This document shows positions 26,334 through 34,597 of a DNA stretch of 64,000 bases, piece after piece. The stretch covers positions 37,952 to 101,951 of the forward strand of contig JANOQM010000011.1 of assembly GCA_031422295.1 (NCBI GenBank). Direction: 5' to 3'. The notes under the pieces were generated by a model, which saw only the letters and a list, made by a program, of their open reading frames with translations, was not told the origin of the DNA and searched no databases. Numbering within the stretch: position 1 is the stretch's first letter; the number at the start of each line of letters is the position of its first letter. The translations under genes and the position numbers were made by a program. The stretch is from JANOMH01 sp031422295. GTDB taxonomy: Bacteria; Pseudomonadota; Alphaproteobacteria; Rhodobacterales; Rhodobacteraceae.

Positions 26334-27845
26334 ATGACCAACCCGCTTTATGACGCAGTTTTCGGCCGCCACGCCGGGCAGGATACCGCGTTCTTGGATC
26401 TGCCCGGCCGCACCCTTCTGACCCATGCCGCATACCTGACCCTTGCCGCCCGCTTGGCCCATGCGCTGTCCGGGTTGGGGCTGAACCCGGGCGACCGTAT
26501 TGCTGTGCAAGTGGATAAGTCGGCTGACATGCTGGCCGTCTATGCCGCCTGCGTGCAGTCAGGGCTGGTGTTTTTGCCGCTGAACCCGGCCTATACCCCG
26601 ACCGAGATGGATTACTTCATCGCTGATTCCGGGGCAGCCCTGCTACTGGCCAGCCCGAACAAAGCCGCCGTTTTGGGGCAGGTGGCCGCCCGGCACGGCG
26701 CGCAATTGCAAACCATGGATCACGACGGGACCGGAACGCTGGCCGATCTGGCCGAAGGGCAGCCCGGCCATTTCCCGACCGTGCCGCGCAGCGCCGACGA
26801 TCTGGCCGCGATCCTGTATACCAGCGGCACCACGGGCCAATCCAAAGGGGCGATGTTGACCCAAGGCAATTTGCTGTCCAACGCGCAGACCCTGGTCCAG
26901 ATTTGGGCGTTCACCAACACGGATGTCCTGCTGCATGCTCTGCCAATTTTTCACACCCATGGACTGTTTGTGGCGACCAATGTGACCCTGCTGGCGGGTG
27001 GGTCGATGATCTTCCTGCCCCGCTTTGACCCCGACGCGATGATCCGGCTGATGCCCGGGGCCACAACCATGATGGGGGTGCCGACATTTTACACCCGGCT
27101 GCTGGATGACCCGCGCGTTGACGCGGCGCTGACCGGACATATCCGCCTGTTCATTTCCGGGTCCGCCCCGCTGTTGGCCGAAACCCACAGGGCTTGGACC
27201 GCCCGGACCGGGCATTGCATTTTGGAACGGTACGGGATGACCGAAACCAATATGAACACGTCCAACCCTTATGCGGGCGAACGTCGCCCTGGCACCGTGG
27301 GCCTGCCCCTACCCGGTATTGATCTGCGCATCTGCGATACGGCAGGCAAAGCTGTTCCGACGGGCGAGATCGGAACAATCGAAGTGCGCGGCCCGAATGT
27401 GTTTGCCGGCTACTGGGGGATGCCTGAAAAGACCGCCGAAGAGTTGCGCCTGGATGGGTTTTTCATCACCGGCGATCTGGGGATGCAGGACGCGGATGGG
27501 TACGTGACCATCGTGGGTCGGGCCAAGGATTTGATCATTTCGGGCGGGTTGAACATCTATCCGGTCGAGATCGAGGCGGCGCTGGATGCCCTGCCGGGTG
27601 TGTTGGAAAGCGCCGTGATCGGGTTGTCACATCCGGATATGGGCGAGGTGGCAGTCGCAATTGTGGTGCCCGATGCCGATGCGAATTTCCACCCTGACGA
27701 TCTGCTTAAAACCCTGTCCCAAACACTCGCCCGGTTCAAATTACCGCGCCGGATTTTGGTGCGCGATGGATTGCCGCGCAACGCCATGGGCAAGGTGCAA
27801 AAGGCAGTATTACGGGCCGAGCTGGCGGGATTATTCGCGGGGTAG
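26334..27845 (+). CDS. matB: Malonyl-CoA synthetase (acyl-CoA synthetase family)
   Basis: 503 residues from the ATG at 26334. ANL-superfamily adenylating enzyme: AMP-binding loop LYTSGTTGQSKGAMLTQ, LPIFHTHGLF, YGMTETNMNTSNPY, GDLGMQDADGYVTIVGR, and the C-terminal catalytic Lys in PRNAMGKVQKAVLR. The HALPIFHTHGLFVA and ERYGMTETNMNTSNPYxGERRPGTVG segments are typical of MatB, which joins malonate to CoA. The acyl specificity is inferred from these motifs. Confidence 0.88.
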   Translation: MTNPLYDAVFGRHAGQDTAFLDLPGRTLLTHAAYLTLAARLAHALSGLGLNPGDRIAVQVDKSADMLAVYAACVQSGLVFLPLNPAYTPTEMDYFIADSGAALLLASPNKAAVLGQVAARHGAQLQTMDHDGTGTLADLAEGQPGHFPTVPRSADDLAAILYTSGTTGQSKGAMLTQGNLLSNAQTLVQIWAFTNTDVLLHALPIFHTHGLFVATNVTLLAGGSMIFLPRFDPDAMIRLMPGATTMMGVPTFYTRLLDDPRVDAALTGHIRLFISGSAPLLAETHRAWTARTGHCILERYGMTETNMNTSNPYAGERRPGTVGLPLPGIDLRICDTAGKAVPTGEIGTIEVRGPNVFAGYWGMPEKTAEELRLDGFFITGDLGMQDADGYVTIVGRAKDLIISGGLNIYPVEIEAALDALPGVLESAVIGLSHPDMGEVAVAIVVPDADANFHPDDLLKTLSQTLARFKLPRRILVRDGLPRNAMGKVQKAVLRAELAGLFAG

Positions 27846-27924
27846 AGGCTAAAGATTTGGAATAAGGCGCGAGCATCGGGAATGGCAGAAATGAAGCCGA
27901 AGCCGCCGGGCAGGTATCATCATC

Positions 27925-27957
27925 GGGTACTCCCCCATTAGAAATGGGGGAGTACCC
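27925..27957. repeat. Perfect 33-nt palindrome (15-bp stem, 3-nt loop)
   Basis: GGGTACTCCCCCATT, loop AGA, AATGGGGGAGTACCC: every base of the arms pairs. It lies 80 bp behind matB and 112 bp before the EcfG-type promoter of the lipid-transport operon. No T-run follows, so it is not a textbook terminator. It could be a REP-like mobile palindrome or a strong 3'-end structure. The rest of the gap 27846-28165 holds only the promoter below. Confidence 0.7.
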
Positions 27958-28068
27958 AGACACCTTGTGCTGCGCGGATTTTTCCTTTGCGGAATGTGAC
28001 AGATCAGCAGACATTCTTATCGTGCTGCACCGTGAAGCCAGGTCCGTTGAAAATAACTGTCTTCACGC

Positions 28069-28093
28069 GGAACGAAAGCGGTCAAGGCGCGTT
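28069..28093 (+). promoter_or_regulatory. EcfG-type promoter of the Mla-like operon
   Basis: GGAAC at 28069-28073, 16-base spacer, CGTT at 28090-28093: exact match to the alphaproteobacterial general stress consensus. Distance to the GTG start of mlaE at 28166 is 72 bases. An ATG at 28103 would be almost leaderless, which favours the GTG. Confidence 0.6.
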
Positions 28094-28165
28094 GCTGTCA
28101 CGATGGCATGTTGCGGGGGTCGCATTGCGACGCTGTTTGCCGTGCCAAAACCCGAACGGAAAAAG

Positions 28166-29281
28166 GTGACGCCACTGGACTACGACCGCTCAGCCAGCGC
28201 CGCGGCACGTCCGAGTGCACCTGCGGCCTTTATCGGTCCGGTAACACTGGCGACGCTCACTGCCTGTCAGACAGTTTTGGCGCGCGTACCGCAGGGCGGC
28301 AGCGTCGATCTGACGGGCATCAGCCGTCTGGATACGGCGGGTGCTTGGGCGATTGCACGGGCGGCGGCCAATGGCGGTTTGACCGTCATCGGGGCCAGCC
28401 CGGCGCAGACCCTGCTTTTGGCCACGGTTACTGCCGCCCTTCCGACACCGCGCCGGGCGGTCCGGCCACGTATTCACCACCGCGCGGGCAATCTGCTGGA
28501 ACCTCTTGGCCGCGCGGTCAACGGGCTTGCCGGAACGGCGGCAGAGGGGTTGAACTTTTTGGGCCTCGTAATGGCCGCGTTGGCCAGAACTGTAATTCAC
28601 CCGTCCCGCCTGCGCCTGACCGCACTTGTGCACCACATGGCAGAAGCCGGGCTGAACGCGGTCCCAATCGTGGCACTTATGGGGTTTCTGATCGGGATTG
28701 TCCTGGCCTTTCAGGGGGCTAGCCAGTTGCAGCAATTTGGGGCCGAGGTGTTCGTCGTTGATCTCATTGCCATTTCGATCCTGCGCGAATTGGGGATTCT
28801 GCTGACGGCTATCATCGTCGCCGGGCGATCCGCCTCAGCCTTTACCGCTGCTATCGGGTCCATGAAAATGCGCGAAGAAATTGACGCCATGCGCACCCTT
28901 GGGCTGGACCCCATAGAATTGCTGGTCCTGCCCCGGGTACTGGCCCTTGTCCTGATGCTGCCGATCCTGGGGTTTGCGGCCAATCTGGCCGGGCTGGTCG
29001 GCGGCGGCCTGATGGCCTGGATCTCGCTAGGGATATCACCGGGGCAATTTCAGGCGCAACTGCTCGCCAATACAGATGTCAGCCACGCCCTGATTGGTCT
29101 GGTCAAAGCCCCGCTGTTTGCCCTGATCATCGGCATCGTTGGCTGTCATCAGGGGATGCTGGTCGCGGGCAATGCGGAATCGCTGGGGCAGCGCACGTCG
29201 CGGTCAGTGGTCATCGCTATCTTTCTGGTCATCGTGGTCGATGCTTTGTTTTCCATCTTTTTTGCGGTTTGGGGCGTTTAA
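28166..29281 (+). CDS. MlaE-type ABC transporter permease with N-terminal STAS-like domain
   Basis: 371 residues from the GTG at 28166 (GGAAAAAG upstream). The N-terminal 100 residues resemble a STAS domain (GGSVDLTGISRLDTAGAWAIAR), as in alphaproteobacterial MlaE fusions where MlaB is merged with the permease. The MlaE permease (about 130-370) has five or six helices and the conserved RELGILLTAIIVAGRSASAFTA and MRTLGLDPIELLVLPR segments. With the ATPase, MCE protein and lipoprotein downstream it would move lipids between the inner and outer membrane. Overlaps the next gene by TAATG. Confidence 0.9.
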   Translation: MTPLDYDRSASAAARPSAPAAFIGPVTLATLTACQTVLARVPQGGSVDLTGISRLDTAGAWAIARAAANGGLTVIGASPAQTLLLATVTAALPTPRRAVRPRIHHRAGNLLEPLGRAVNGLAGTAAEGLNFLGLVMAALARTVIHPSRLRLTALVHHMAEAGLNAVPIVALMGFLIGIVLAFQGASQLQQFGAEVFVVDLIAISILRELGILLTAIIVAGRSASAFTAAIGSMKMREEIDAMRTLGLDPIELLVLPRVLALVLMLPILGFAANLAGLVGGGLMAWISLGISPGQFQAQLLANTDVSHALIGLVKAPLFALIIGIVGCHQGMLVAGNAESLGQRTSRSVVIAIFLVIVVDALFSIFFAVWGV

Positions 29282-30042
29282 TGGAGCCGGTCATCTGCGT
29301 GCGCAACCTGACCAACCGTTTCGGCAAGACCGTGGTCCATCAGGACCTGTCGCTGGATGTGATGCGCGGCGAGGTTCTTGGCGTCGTCGGCGCATCTGGC
29401 AGCGGCAAATCCGTCCTGTTGCGAACGATTGTGGGGTTGGTGCGGCCAAAGGCGGGCCAGATTACTGTGCTGGGGACGGATGTTTTGACCGCTGATGCCA
29501 CGGCACGCCACGCGGTCGAAACGCGGTGGGGCGTGATGTTTCAGGATGGCGCATTGTTTTCATCCCTGACCGTGCGCGAAAATATAGAAGCGCCAATGCG
29601 CGAGCGCCAGGATATTGACCCGGACACAAGGGCCGCACTGGCCGATCTGCGCATTGCCATGGTCGGGCTGAAGCCCACCGCAGGCGATTTGTATCCGTCT
29701 GAACTGTCTGGAGGAATGCGCAAACGGGCGGGACTGGCGCGGGCCTTGTCGCTGGACCCGGACATCGTGTTTCTGGATGAACCCACGGCGGGGCTTGACC
29801 CTATCGGCGCGTCGGAATTCGACGCACTGATCGTGTCGTTGCAAAAGGCGCTGGGGCTGACAGTGTTTCTGGTCACGCATGATCTGGACACCCTGCAGGC
29901 CACCTGTAATCGCATTGCCGTGCTGGCAGAGAAAAAGGTGCTGGTCACCGGCACGATGGCGGAACTGGCCCGCTTTGATCACCCTTGGGTGCATAGCTAC
30001 TTCAACGGGCCGCGCGCCCATGCCGCACAGATGGCCGCCTGA
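29281..30042 (+). CDS. MlaF-type ABC transporter ATP-binding protein
   Basis: 253 residues from the ATG at 29281. Walker A GASGSGKS, Q-loop VMFQDGALF, signature ELSGGMRKRAGLARAL, Walker B DIVFLDEPTAGLDP and switch HDLD are all present. ELSGGMRKR is the MlaF variant of the signature. The ATPase of the phospholipid/MCE transporter. Stop and start overlap with both neighbours, so translation is coupled across the operon. Confidence 0.94.
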   Translation: MEPVICVRNLTNRFGKTVVHQDLSLDVMRGEVLGVVGASGSGKSVLLRTIVGLVRPKAGQITVLGTDVLTADATARHAVETRWGVMFQDGALFSSLTVRENIEAPMRERQDIDPDTRAALADLRIAMVGLKPTAGDLYPSELSGGMRKRAGLARALSLDPDIVFLDEPTAGLDPIGASEFDALIVSLQKALGLTVFLVTHDLDTLQATCNRIAVLAEKKVLVTGTMAELARFDHPWVHSYFNGPRAHAAQMAA

Positions 30043-31016
30043 TGGAAACCCGCGCCCGCTTTGTGGTGATCGGGGCGTTCACCCTGCTGAGCGTGCTGGC
30101 GGCAATGGCATTCCTGTTATGGCTGGCCAAGGTACAGCTTGACCGGTCCTATACCCAATATGACATCCTGTTTGACACTGTTGCTGGCCTGAGCCCTGCC
30201 AGTGCTGTGCGCTATAACGGGATCGACGTGGGCAAGGTGCTGTCCATCGCGCTGGACCGGGACGATCAGGCGCGGGTGCGCGTACGGATCGAAGTAAATG
30301 CCACCACGCCGGTGCGTGTGGATACAATCGCAACCCTGTCATCGCAGGGCGTGACCGGCGTGTCCTTTGTGGCGCTTGAGGCGGGTGATGCCGACGCCGC
30401 CCGGCTGACGCGCGAGCCGGGCGCCGATGTGGCAGTGATCGCGTCCAAACCATCGGTTGTCCAAGGGCTGATGGATGACGCGCCCGATCTGCTGTCGGCG
30501 GCCCAGACATTGATCGAGCGGGTCAATACCTTTGTCACGCCGGACAACCGCGAAGCTGTGGCAGGCATTCTGGCCAATGCCAACAGTGCCTCGGCGCGGC
30601 TCGATGCCCTGCTGATCCGCGCTGAATCTGTCTTAGCGACGGCAGAACAGACACTGTTACAGGCTGACGCGACGCTGGCCGCAGTTCAAACGACCTTTAC
30701 CAGCGCGCAAGGAACCCTGGCGCAGACGGACGCCACTTTGCTGACCGTGCAGACCACCTTTGCCGGTGCCAATACGATCATCTCGGATGATCTGCCCGGG
30801 ATCATCAACCAACTGGGTTCTGCCGCCGACAACATTTCCAGCGCTGCGGCAGGATTTCAGGATTTTGCGGCCGGAGCCCTGCCCCAGTTCAACGCGCTTG
30901 CCAGCGACGCACGCATGCTGGTCGCCAATTTCGGCGCCCTCACCGACCGCCTGTCTGCCGATCCGGGGCGGTTCTTGCTGGGATCACAAACCCCAACCTA
31001 CAGGAACAGCCCATGA
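30042..31016 (+). CDS. MlaD-type MCE domain protein
   Basis: 324 residues. One N-terminal transmembrane helix (about 7-29; FVVIGAFTLLSVLAAMAFLLWLA), then an MCE domain (about 38-115; VAGLSPASAVRYNGIDVGKV). The long remainder is helical with repeated AEQTLLQADATLAAVQTTF / AQGTLAQTDATLLTVQTTF units, which should form a coiled-coil tunnel or rod in the periplasm. Periplasmic substrate-binding ring of the lipid transporter. Confidence 0.92.
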   Translation: METRARFVVIGAFTLLSVLAAMAFLLWLAKVQLDRSYTQYDILFDTVAGLSPASAVRYNGIDVGKVLSIALDRDDQARVRVRIEVNATTPVRVDTIATLSSQGVTGVSFVALEAGDADAARLTREPGADVAVIASKPSVVQGLMDDAPDLLSAAQTLIERVNTFVTPDNREAVAGILANANSASARLDALLIRAESVLATAEQTLLQADATLAAVQTTFTSAQGTLAQTDATLLTVQTTFAGANTIISDDLPGIINQLGSAADNISSAAAGFQDFAAGALPQFNALASDARMLVANFGALTDRLSADPGRFLLGSQTPTYRNSP

Positions 31017-31621
31017 TCTTTCGCCCGATCCTTGTCCTTTTGGTGGCCGGCCTCACCGGCGGTTGCGCGGCGCTGGGGTCAATCAATGAGGCCAGTGTCG
31101 AGCTAGACGCTTATACTTTGTCGCCCCTCGGGCTGGCGGACAGTACTCCGCGCAATCTGCATCTGGTCGTCCAACTGCCCACATCGGCCGGGGCGCTGGC
31201 GACAGACCGGATTTTGATCAAGCCATCGGCCCTTCAGGCCCAGTATCTGGCCAACGGGCGCTGGACCGACCCTGCCCCAGTTCTGGTGCAGACCCTGCTA
31301 CTGGCCTCATTACAAAATCAGGGCGGGTTCAGTCTGGTAGACCGCGACGGCAGCGGGCTGATGCCCGACTTTACGCTGACCACCGAGTTGCAGGAATTTC
31401 AGGCAGAGCCCGCCACGGGCGCTGCCGTGACCGTGCGGGTCAGTGCCGCGATGACCCTGATCCGAGAGGATGATCTGTCTATCGTGGCGACCCGCCGCTT
31501 CAGCGCCTCGGCCATGGCGCAGACTGACGGCACTGCTGATCTGGTGGTGGCATTCGATGTAGCCCTGCGCGAAGTGATGGCCGATATTGTGAGTTGGACG
31601 CGGGCGCAAACTGGCGGCTAG
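31013..31621 (+). CDS. ABC-type transport auxiliary lipoprotein (PqiC-like)
   Basis: 202 residues. Lipoprotein signal peptide with lipobox LTGGC (Cys20), so anchored to a membrane after lipidation. The PF03886-type domain follows: LDAYTLSPL at the start, TDRILIKPSALQAQYLANGRWTDPAPVLVQ in the middle. Such lipoproteins sit in the outer membrane and complete MCE systems. ATGA overlap with the mlaD-type gene. Confidence 0.88.
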   Translation: MIFRPILVLLVAGLTGGCAALGSINEASVELDAYTLSPLGLADSTPRNLHLVVQLPTSAGALATDRILIKPSALQAQYLANGRWTDPAPVLVQTLLLASLQNQGGFSLVDRDGSGLMPDFTLTTELQEFQAEPATGAAVTVRVSAAMTLIREDDLSIVATRRFSASAMAQTDGTADLVVAFDVALREVMADIVSWTRAQTGG

Positions 31622-31654
31622 GCTGGTTTTCCGACCCGGCAAGTATCTTTTGGC

Positions 31655-31680
31655 GGAACCGTGTCGCGGGGTTTCGCGTT
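31655..31680 (+). promoter_or_regulatory. EcfG-type promoter
   Basis: GGAAC at 31655-31659, 17-base spacer, CGTT at 31677-31680. The start codon of the DUF2383 gene follows 36 bases later. Exact consensus match. Confidence 0.7.
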
Positions 31681-31716
31681 TCATTCGCACAACCTGACTT
31701 GGAAAGGTTTTTTGCA

Positions 31717-32202
31717 ATGACACTGATACCTGATGTTCCGCCTGGCACTTCTGATCATGATTTCGGCCGTGACGCGGACGGTCGTCAGCCACGGCTGGAC
31801 GCGTTGGTGGACCTGCATACGCGGATCGTTGACAGTCTGTTCGGATATGAAACCATGGTGATCAAGGCCGAGCCGTCGTTTCGCCCCGTCGCCGATGCGT
31901 TTCGCGCGCTGCATGATCGGCATGCCGTCGCAGTGGCGGGCATTCTGGCCCGGCTTGGGCACCGTCCTGACACTGGCGGGTCACTGATGGGACGTATCAA
32001 TCAGACTGTCGTGACAGTCAGGTCGTGGTTTGACGATATTGATGCCGATGTGATGCGTGCCATCCGTGACGGCGAACAACATACGCTGACAGCCTTTAGC
32101 GCTGTGCTGGCCCAGCCGCATGGGACCGCCGTTATCGCCGAAATCAGCGCTATGCGCGACGAACTGATCGGCCTGCTGGATCGCAATTCGACAGCGGTTT
32201 GA
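31717..32202 (+). CDS. DUF2383 / PA2169-type four-helix protein
   Basis: 161 residues from the ATG at 31717 (GGAAAGG upstream). Helical throughout: LDALVDLHTRIVDSLFGYETM starts the ferritin-like helix bundle of the DUF2383 family, and HAVAVAGILARLGHRPDTGGSLMG contains the usual turn between helices. Biochemical role unknown; relatives are often stress-induced. The EcfG-type site in front supports that here. Confidence 0.75.
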   Translation: MTLIPDVPPGTSDHDFGRDADGRQPRLDALVDLHTRIVDSLFGYETMVIKAEPSFRPVADAFRALHDRHAVAVAGILARLGHRPDTGGSLMGRINQTVVTVRSWFDDIDADVMRAIRDGEQHTLTAFSAVLAQPHGTAVIAEISAMRDELIGLLDRNSTAV

Positions 32203-32242
32203 AACCCCCACCCTCTCCCATCCATTCCCCCCAAATAGGATC

Positions 32243-32827
32243 ATGACAATGTTAAATGAAGATACCAGAACCGACGTCAAGAAAGCCGCTGCAGCCACTA
32301 AGACCGCTGCCCAATCTGTAGCGCGGGACGGCGAAGAGGCCGCACGCAACTTGACCGAGACGGTCCGCGAGAGTGCAAGCTCTGCCGCCGAAATGGTGAA
32401 AGAGCAGGCTGGATTTGCAGCAACTGCGTTCATGGACAAGGCGGTTGATATCGCGGCAGATGTCAAGTCAAAAGCGGGCGATGCTGCCAGCAGTGCCCTT
32501 GGTATCGCTGGGAAAAAGGCCGATGCGGCCAAGGATACGCTGGCTGACGAAGGCTATAAGCTGGCCGAAACCCTGCGCACCGCGGCGTCTGATCGTGGTG
32601 CCACTGTACAGGCCCGGGTGCTGGACGCTGTGGCGGGTGGAGTCGATTCCATTTCGGACACGCTGCAGGGGCGCAGCTTTGGCGATCTGTTTGCCGATGT
32701 GCAGGCGTTTGCCCGGCGCAATCCCGGTGTGTTCGTGGCGGGCGCTGCTGTTGCAGGCTTTGCACTGGCCCGGTTCGTGCGCGCGGGCGGGGCACATGAC
32801 CTGGGTGCAAAGGGGCGCAGAACGTGA
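32243..32827 (+). CDS. Alanine/lysine-rich amphipathic (LEA/phasin-like) stress protein
   Basis: 194 residues. About 150 residues of amphipathic helix rich in Ala, Lys, Asp and Glu (ATKTAAQSVARDGEEAARNL), then a single C-terminal hydrophobic helix (NPGVFVAGAAVAGFALARFV) that should anchor it in the inner membrane. Typical of stress-inducible alphaproteobacterial proteins. The stop overlaps the GTG of the next gene. First gene of a coupled three-gene set with the holin-like and DUF3618 proteins. Confidence 0.75.
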   Translation: MTMLNEDTRTDVKKAAAATKTAAQSVARDGEEAARNLTETVRESASSAAEMVKEQAGFAATAFMDKAVDIAADVKSKAGDAASSALGIAGKKADAAKDTLADEGYKLAETLRTAASDRGATVQARVLDAVAGGVDSISDTLQGRSFGDLFADVQAFARRNPGVFVAGAAVAGFALARFVRAGGAHDLGAKGRRT

Positions 32828-33222
32828 CTGACCCGGCACAAAAGCCCAGCCCTGCCGACCTGGTGACAGATGCACTGTCCCATCTGTCGCGGATGATGCG
32901 CGGCGAGGTCGCGCTGGCGCGGGCCGAGGTGGCAGCCTCGGTCCGCGTGGCGGCCACCGGGTTGGGATTGGTGGTCGTGGCCGCCGTGCTGGGCATCACC
33001 GCACTGAACGTGCTGTCGGCGGCGCTGGTCGCGGCGGTTGTTTATGCTGGTTTGACACCGGCCTGGGCGACTGTGGTTGTGGGCACCAGCTTTGCCATTC
33101 TGGCGGCGGTTCTGGGCCGGATCGGGCTGAACGCCCTCAAGCCCTCTGGCTTTGTGCCAGTCCGCACCATGCGCGGATTGCGCCGTGATGCCGAAACACT
33201 GAAAGAAGGATTGACCGAATGA
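32824..33222 (+). CDS. Phage holin family (DUF1469-like) membrane protein
   Basis: 132 residues, GTG start overlapping the previous stop. N-terminal amphipathic part (DALSHLSRMMRGEVALARAEV), then two transmembrane helices (about 43-68 and 75-98). This is the Actinobacteria-type holin-3/DUF1469 pattern. The family name is historical; in chromosomes it accompanies DUF3618 proteins and is thought to shape or protect the membrane. No phage genes are near. Confidence 0.82.
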   Translation: MTDPAQKPSPADLVTDALSHLSRMMRGEVALARAEVAASVRVAATGLGLVVVAAVLGITALNVLSAALVAAVVYAGLTPAWATVVVGTSFAILAAVLGRIGLNALKPSGFVPVRTMRGLRRDAETLKEGLTE

Positions 33223-34145
33223 CCCAATATTCCGAGGCCCGCCGTATCGAGGCTGATATCGAACAGGACCGGGCGAAACTGGCATCAACCCTTGACGCCC
33301 TGCAAGACCGGATATCGGTCGATACGCTGGCGCAGGATGCGCTGGGAATGCTGAGGGCCAATACCGAAAGTTACACCCGGTCGATCGATCATGCGGTGCG
33401 CGCCAATCCAATGGCGCTGGCGCTGGTGGGGGTGGGTCTGGCCTGGCTGGTGTTCGGTAACCGCAAAGCCGCCCTGCCCGACAAGACCAAGCTGGAGGCG
33501 ATTTCGGCGTGGGAGGATGACGGCGGCCCGGCCCGCCCGTCGGATGAACAGCATGACGACTGGTTGCTGGAAAGTGACGGCTTGCGCAAACGCGCGTCTG
33601 AAACCCTCAAACGACTGGAGGTCGAGGCCCGCGACATCACCCAGGGCGTGCGTGATTTTGCCGCCGAACGCGCCGCCGTGGTGGCCGAATTCGGGGCCGG
33701 GTTGCACCGCAGTCTGCGCAGTGGCCTTGATGATCTGAACAGCGCGGCACAGGGCCGGATCGTTATCGCGCGCGAGGCTGCCTATGCTGCCCGGATCAGG
33801 GTCGAACGTCTTGGCAAGATCACCCCGCGCGAGGCTGGCCGGATGATCGAGGATCACCCGATGGTGACCGGGGCCGTGCTGCTGGCGTTGGGGGCAGCAC
33901 TGGGGGCTGCTTTGCCGCGCACAGAGGTCGAGGACCGGGCCTTTGGAGCAGAACGGGACCGGCTGATGGATCAGGCCAGCCGCCTGTTGGCCGAAGAGCG
34001 CGTGGCACTTGGGCACGTCGCCCAAGGTATTGGTGCCGACCTTGCGGGCAGCGCCAAGGCAGCGCTGGATATGGTCGCGGAATCGGTGGCCGAGGCTGGC
34101 GACAAGGTATCAGCCCGGGTTGAACGGGCCGCCGAGACAGTCTGA
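33219..34145 (+). CDS. DUF3618 domain membrane protein
   Basis: 308 residues. The DUF3618 domain is at the N-terminus (EARRIEADIEQDRAKLASTLDALQDR) with a hydrophobic helix at about 66-82 (PMALALVGVGLAWLVF). A second hydrophobic helix is near 208-228 (HPMVTGAVLLALGAALGAAL). The rest is helical and charged. ATGA overlap with the holin-like gene. Together the three proteins look like an envelope-stress module. Confidence 0.82.
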   Translation: MTQYSEARRIEADIEQDRAKLASTLDALQDRISVDTLAQDALGMLRANTESYTRSIDHAVRANPMALALVGVGLAWLVFGNRKAALPDKTKLEAISAWEDDGGPARPSDEQHDDWLLESDGLRKRASETLKRLEVEARDITQGVRDFAAERAAVVAEFGAGLHRSLRSGLDDLNSAAQGRIVIAREAAYAARIRVERLGKITPREAGRMIEDHPMVTGAVLLALGAALGAALPRTEVEDRAFGAERDRLMDQASRLLAEERVALGHVAQGIGADLAGSAKAALDMVAESVAEAGDKVSARVERAAETV

Positions 34146-34169
34146 TCTGCCAGACTGACCCGACATTGA

Positions 34170-34200
34170 CCCCTACGGCATCAAAGCCGCGGGGGTTTTT
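34170..34200 (+). terminator. Rho-independent terminator of the DUF3618 operon
   Basis: Stem CCCC-TA-CGGC / GCCG-CG-GGGG with a six-base loop, followed directly by TTTTT, 24 bp behind the DUF3618 stop. Confidence 0.75.
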
Positions 34201-34238
34201 GTCTTGACCGTCGGCCAACACAGACCCGGGTACAGCAA

Positions 34239-34266
34239 AAAGGGCCCATCGGATGACGGGCCCTTT
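34239..34266 (-). terminator. Terminator of csbD gene
   Basis: Perfect 9-bp stem AAAGGGCCC / GGGCCCTTT with a ten-base loop; on the minus strand five T residues follow. It lies 18 bp behind the csbD stop. Confidence 0.75.
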
Positions 34267-34284
34267 GTTATGTTCGGCGGAAAA

Positions 34285-34482
34285 CTAAAGTCCGTCGTAC
34301 CAGGTGTCAACTTCGCGCTCGGCTTCTGCCTTGGCACGACCGTACTTGGCCTGCACCAAACCCACCAGCTGATCGCGTTTGCCGGTTACCTTGTCCCAGT
34401 CATCGCCGGTGATATCGCCCCATTTTTCCTGAGCTTTGCCGCGCATCTGTTTCCAGTTGCCTTCAATCTGATCCCAATTCAT
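34285..34482 (-). CDS. CsbD-family stress protein
   Basis: 65 residues from the ATG at 34482 (AAAGGACACTGCG upstream). MNWDQIEGNWKQMRGKAQEKWGDIT is the CsbD signature; KVTGKRDQLVGLVQAKYGRAK repeats the helical pattern. CsbD proteins are small, soluble and strongly induced by general stress sigma factors, with unknown activity. An exact EcfG-type promoter lies upstream and a terminator downstream, so the gene is its own unit. Confidence 0.93.
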   Translation of the reverse strand: MNWDQIEGNWKQMRGKAQEKWGDITGDDWDKVTGKRDQLVGLVQAKYGRAKAEAEREVDTWYDGL

Positions 34483-34539
34483 CGCAGTGTCCTTTCGAAA
34501 AATTACCGAGTGATGGCGGTCAGTCGCCACTGAATTATC

Positions 34540-34565
34540 AACGCTGCAACCAGACCGCGGGTTCC
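34540..34565 (-). promoter_or_regulatory. EcfG-type promoter of csbD gene
   Basis: On the minus strand GGAAC (34565-34561), 17-base spacer, CGTT (34543-34540), 57 bases before the csbD start codon. Exact match. It sits in the gap between the kinase gene end and csbD. Confidence 0.72.
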
Positions 34566-34597
34566 CGCATTTTCGGTTCACAGCGAGGATCAGCCGA

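Noticed and set aside
32824..33222. Prophage remnant suggested by a holin-family protein
   Set aside because: DUF1469/holin-3 genes commonly accompany DUF3618 genes in chromosomes; no other phage gene is near.
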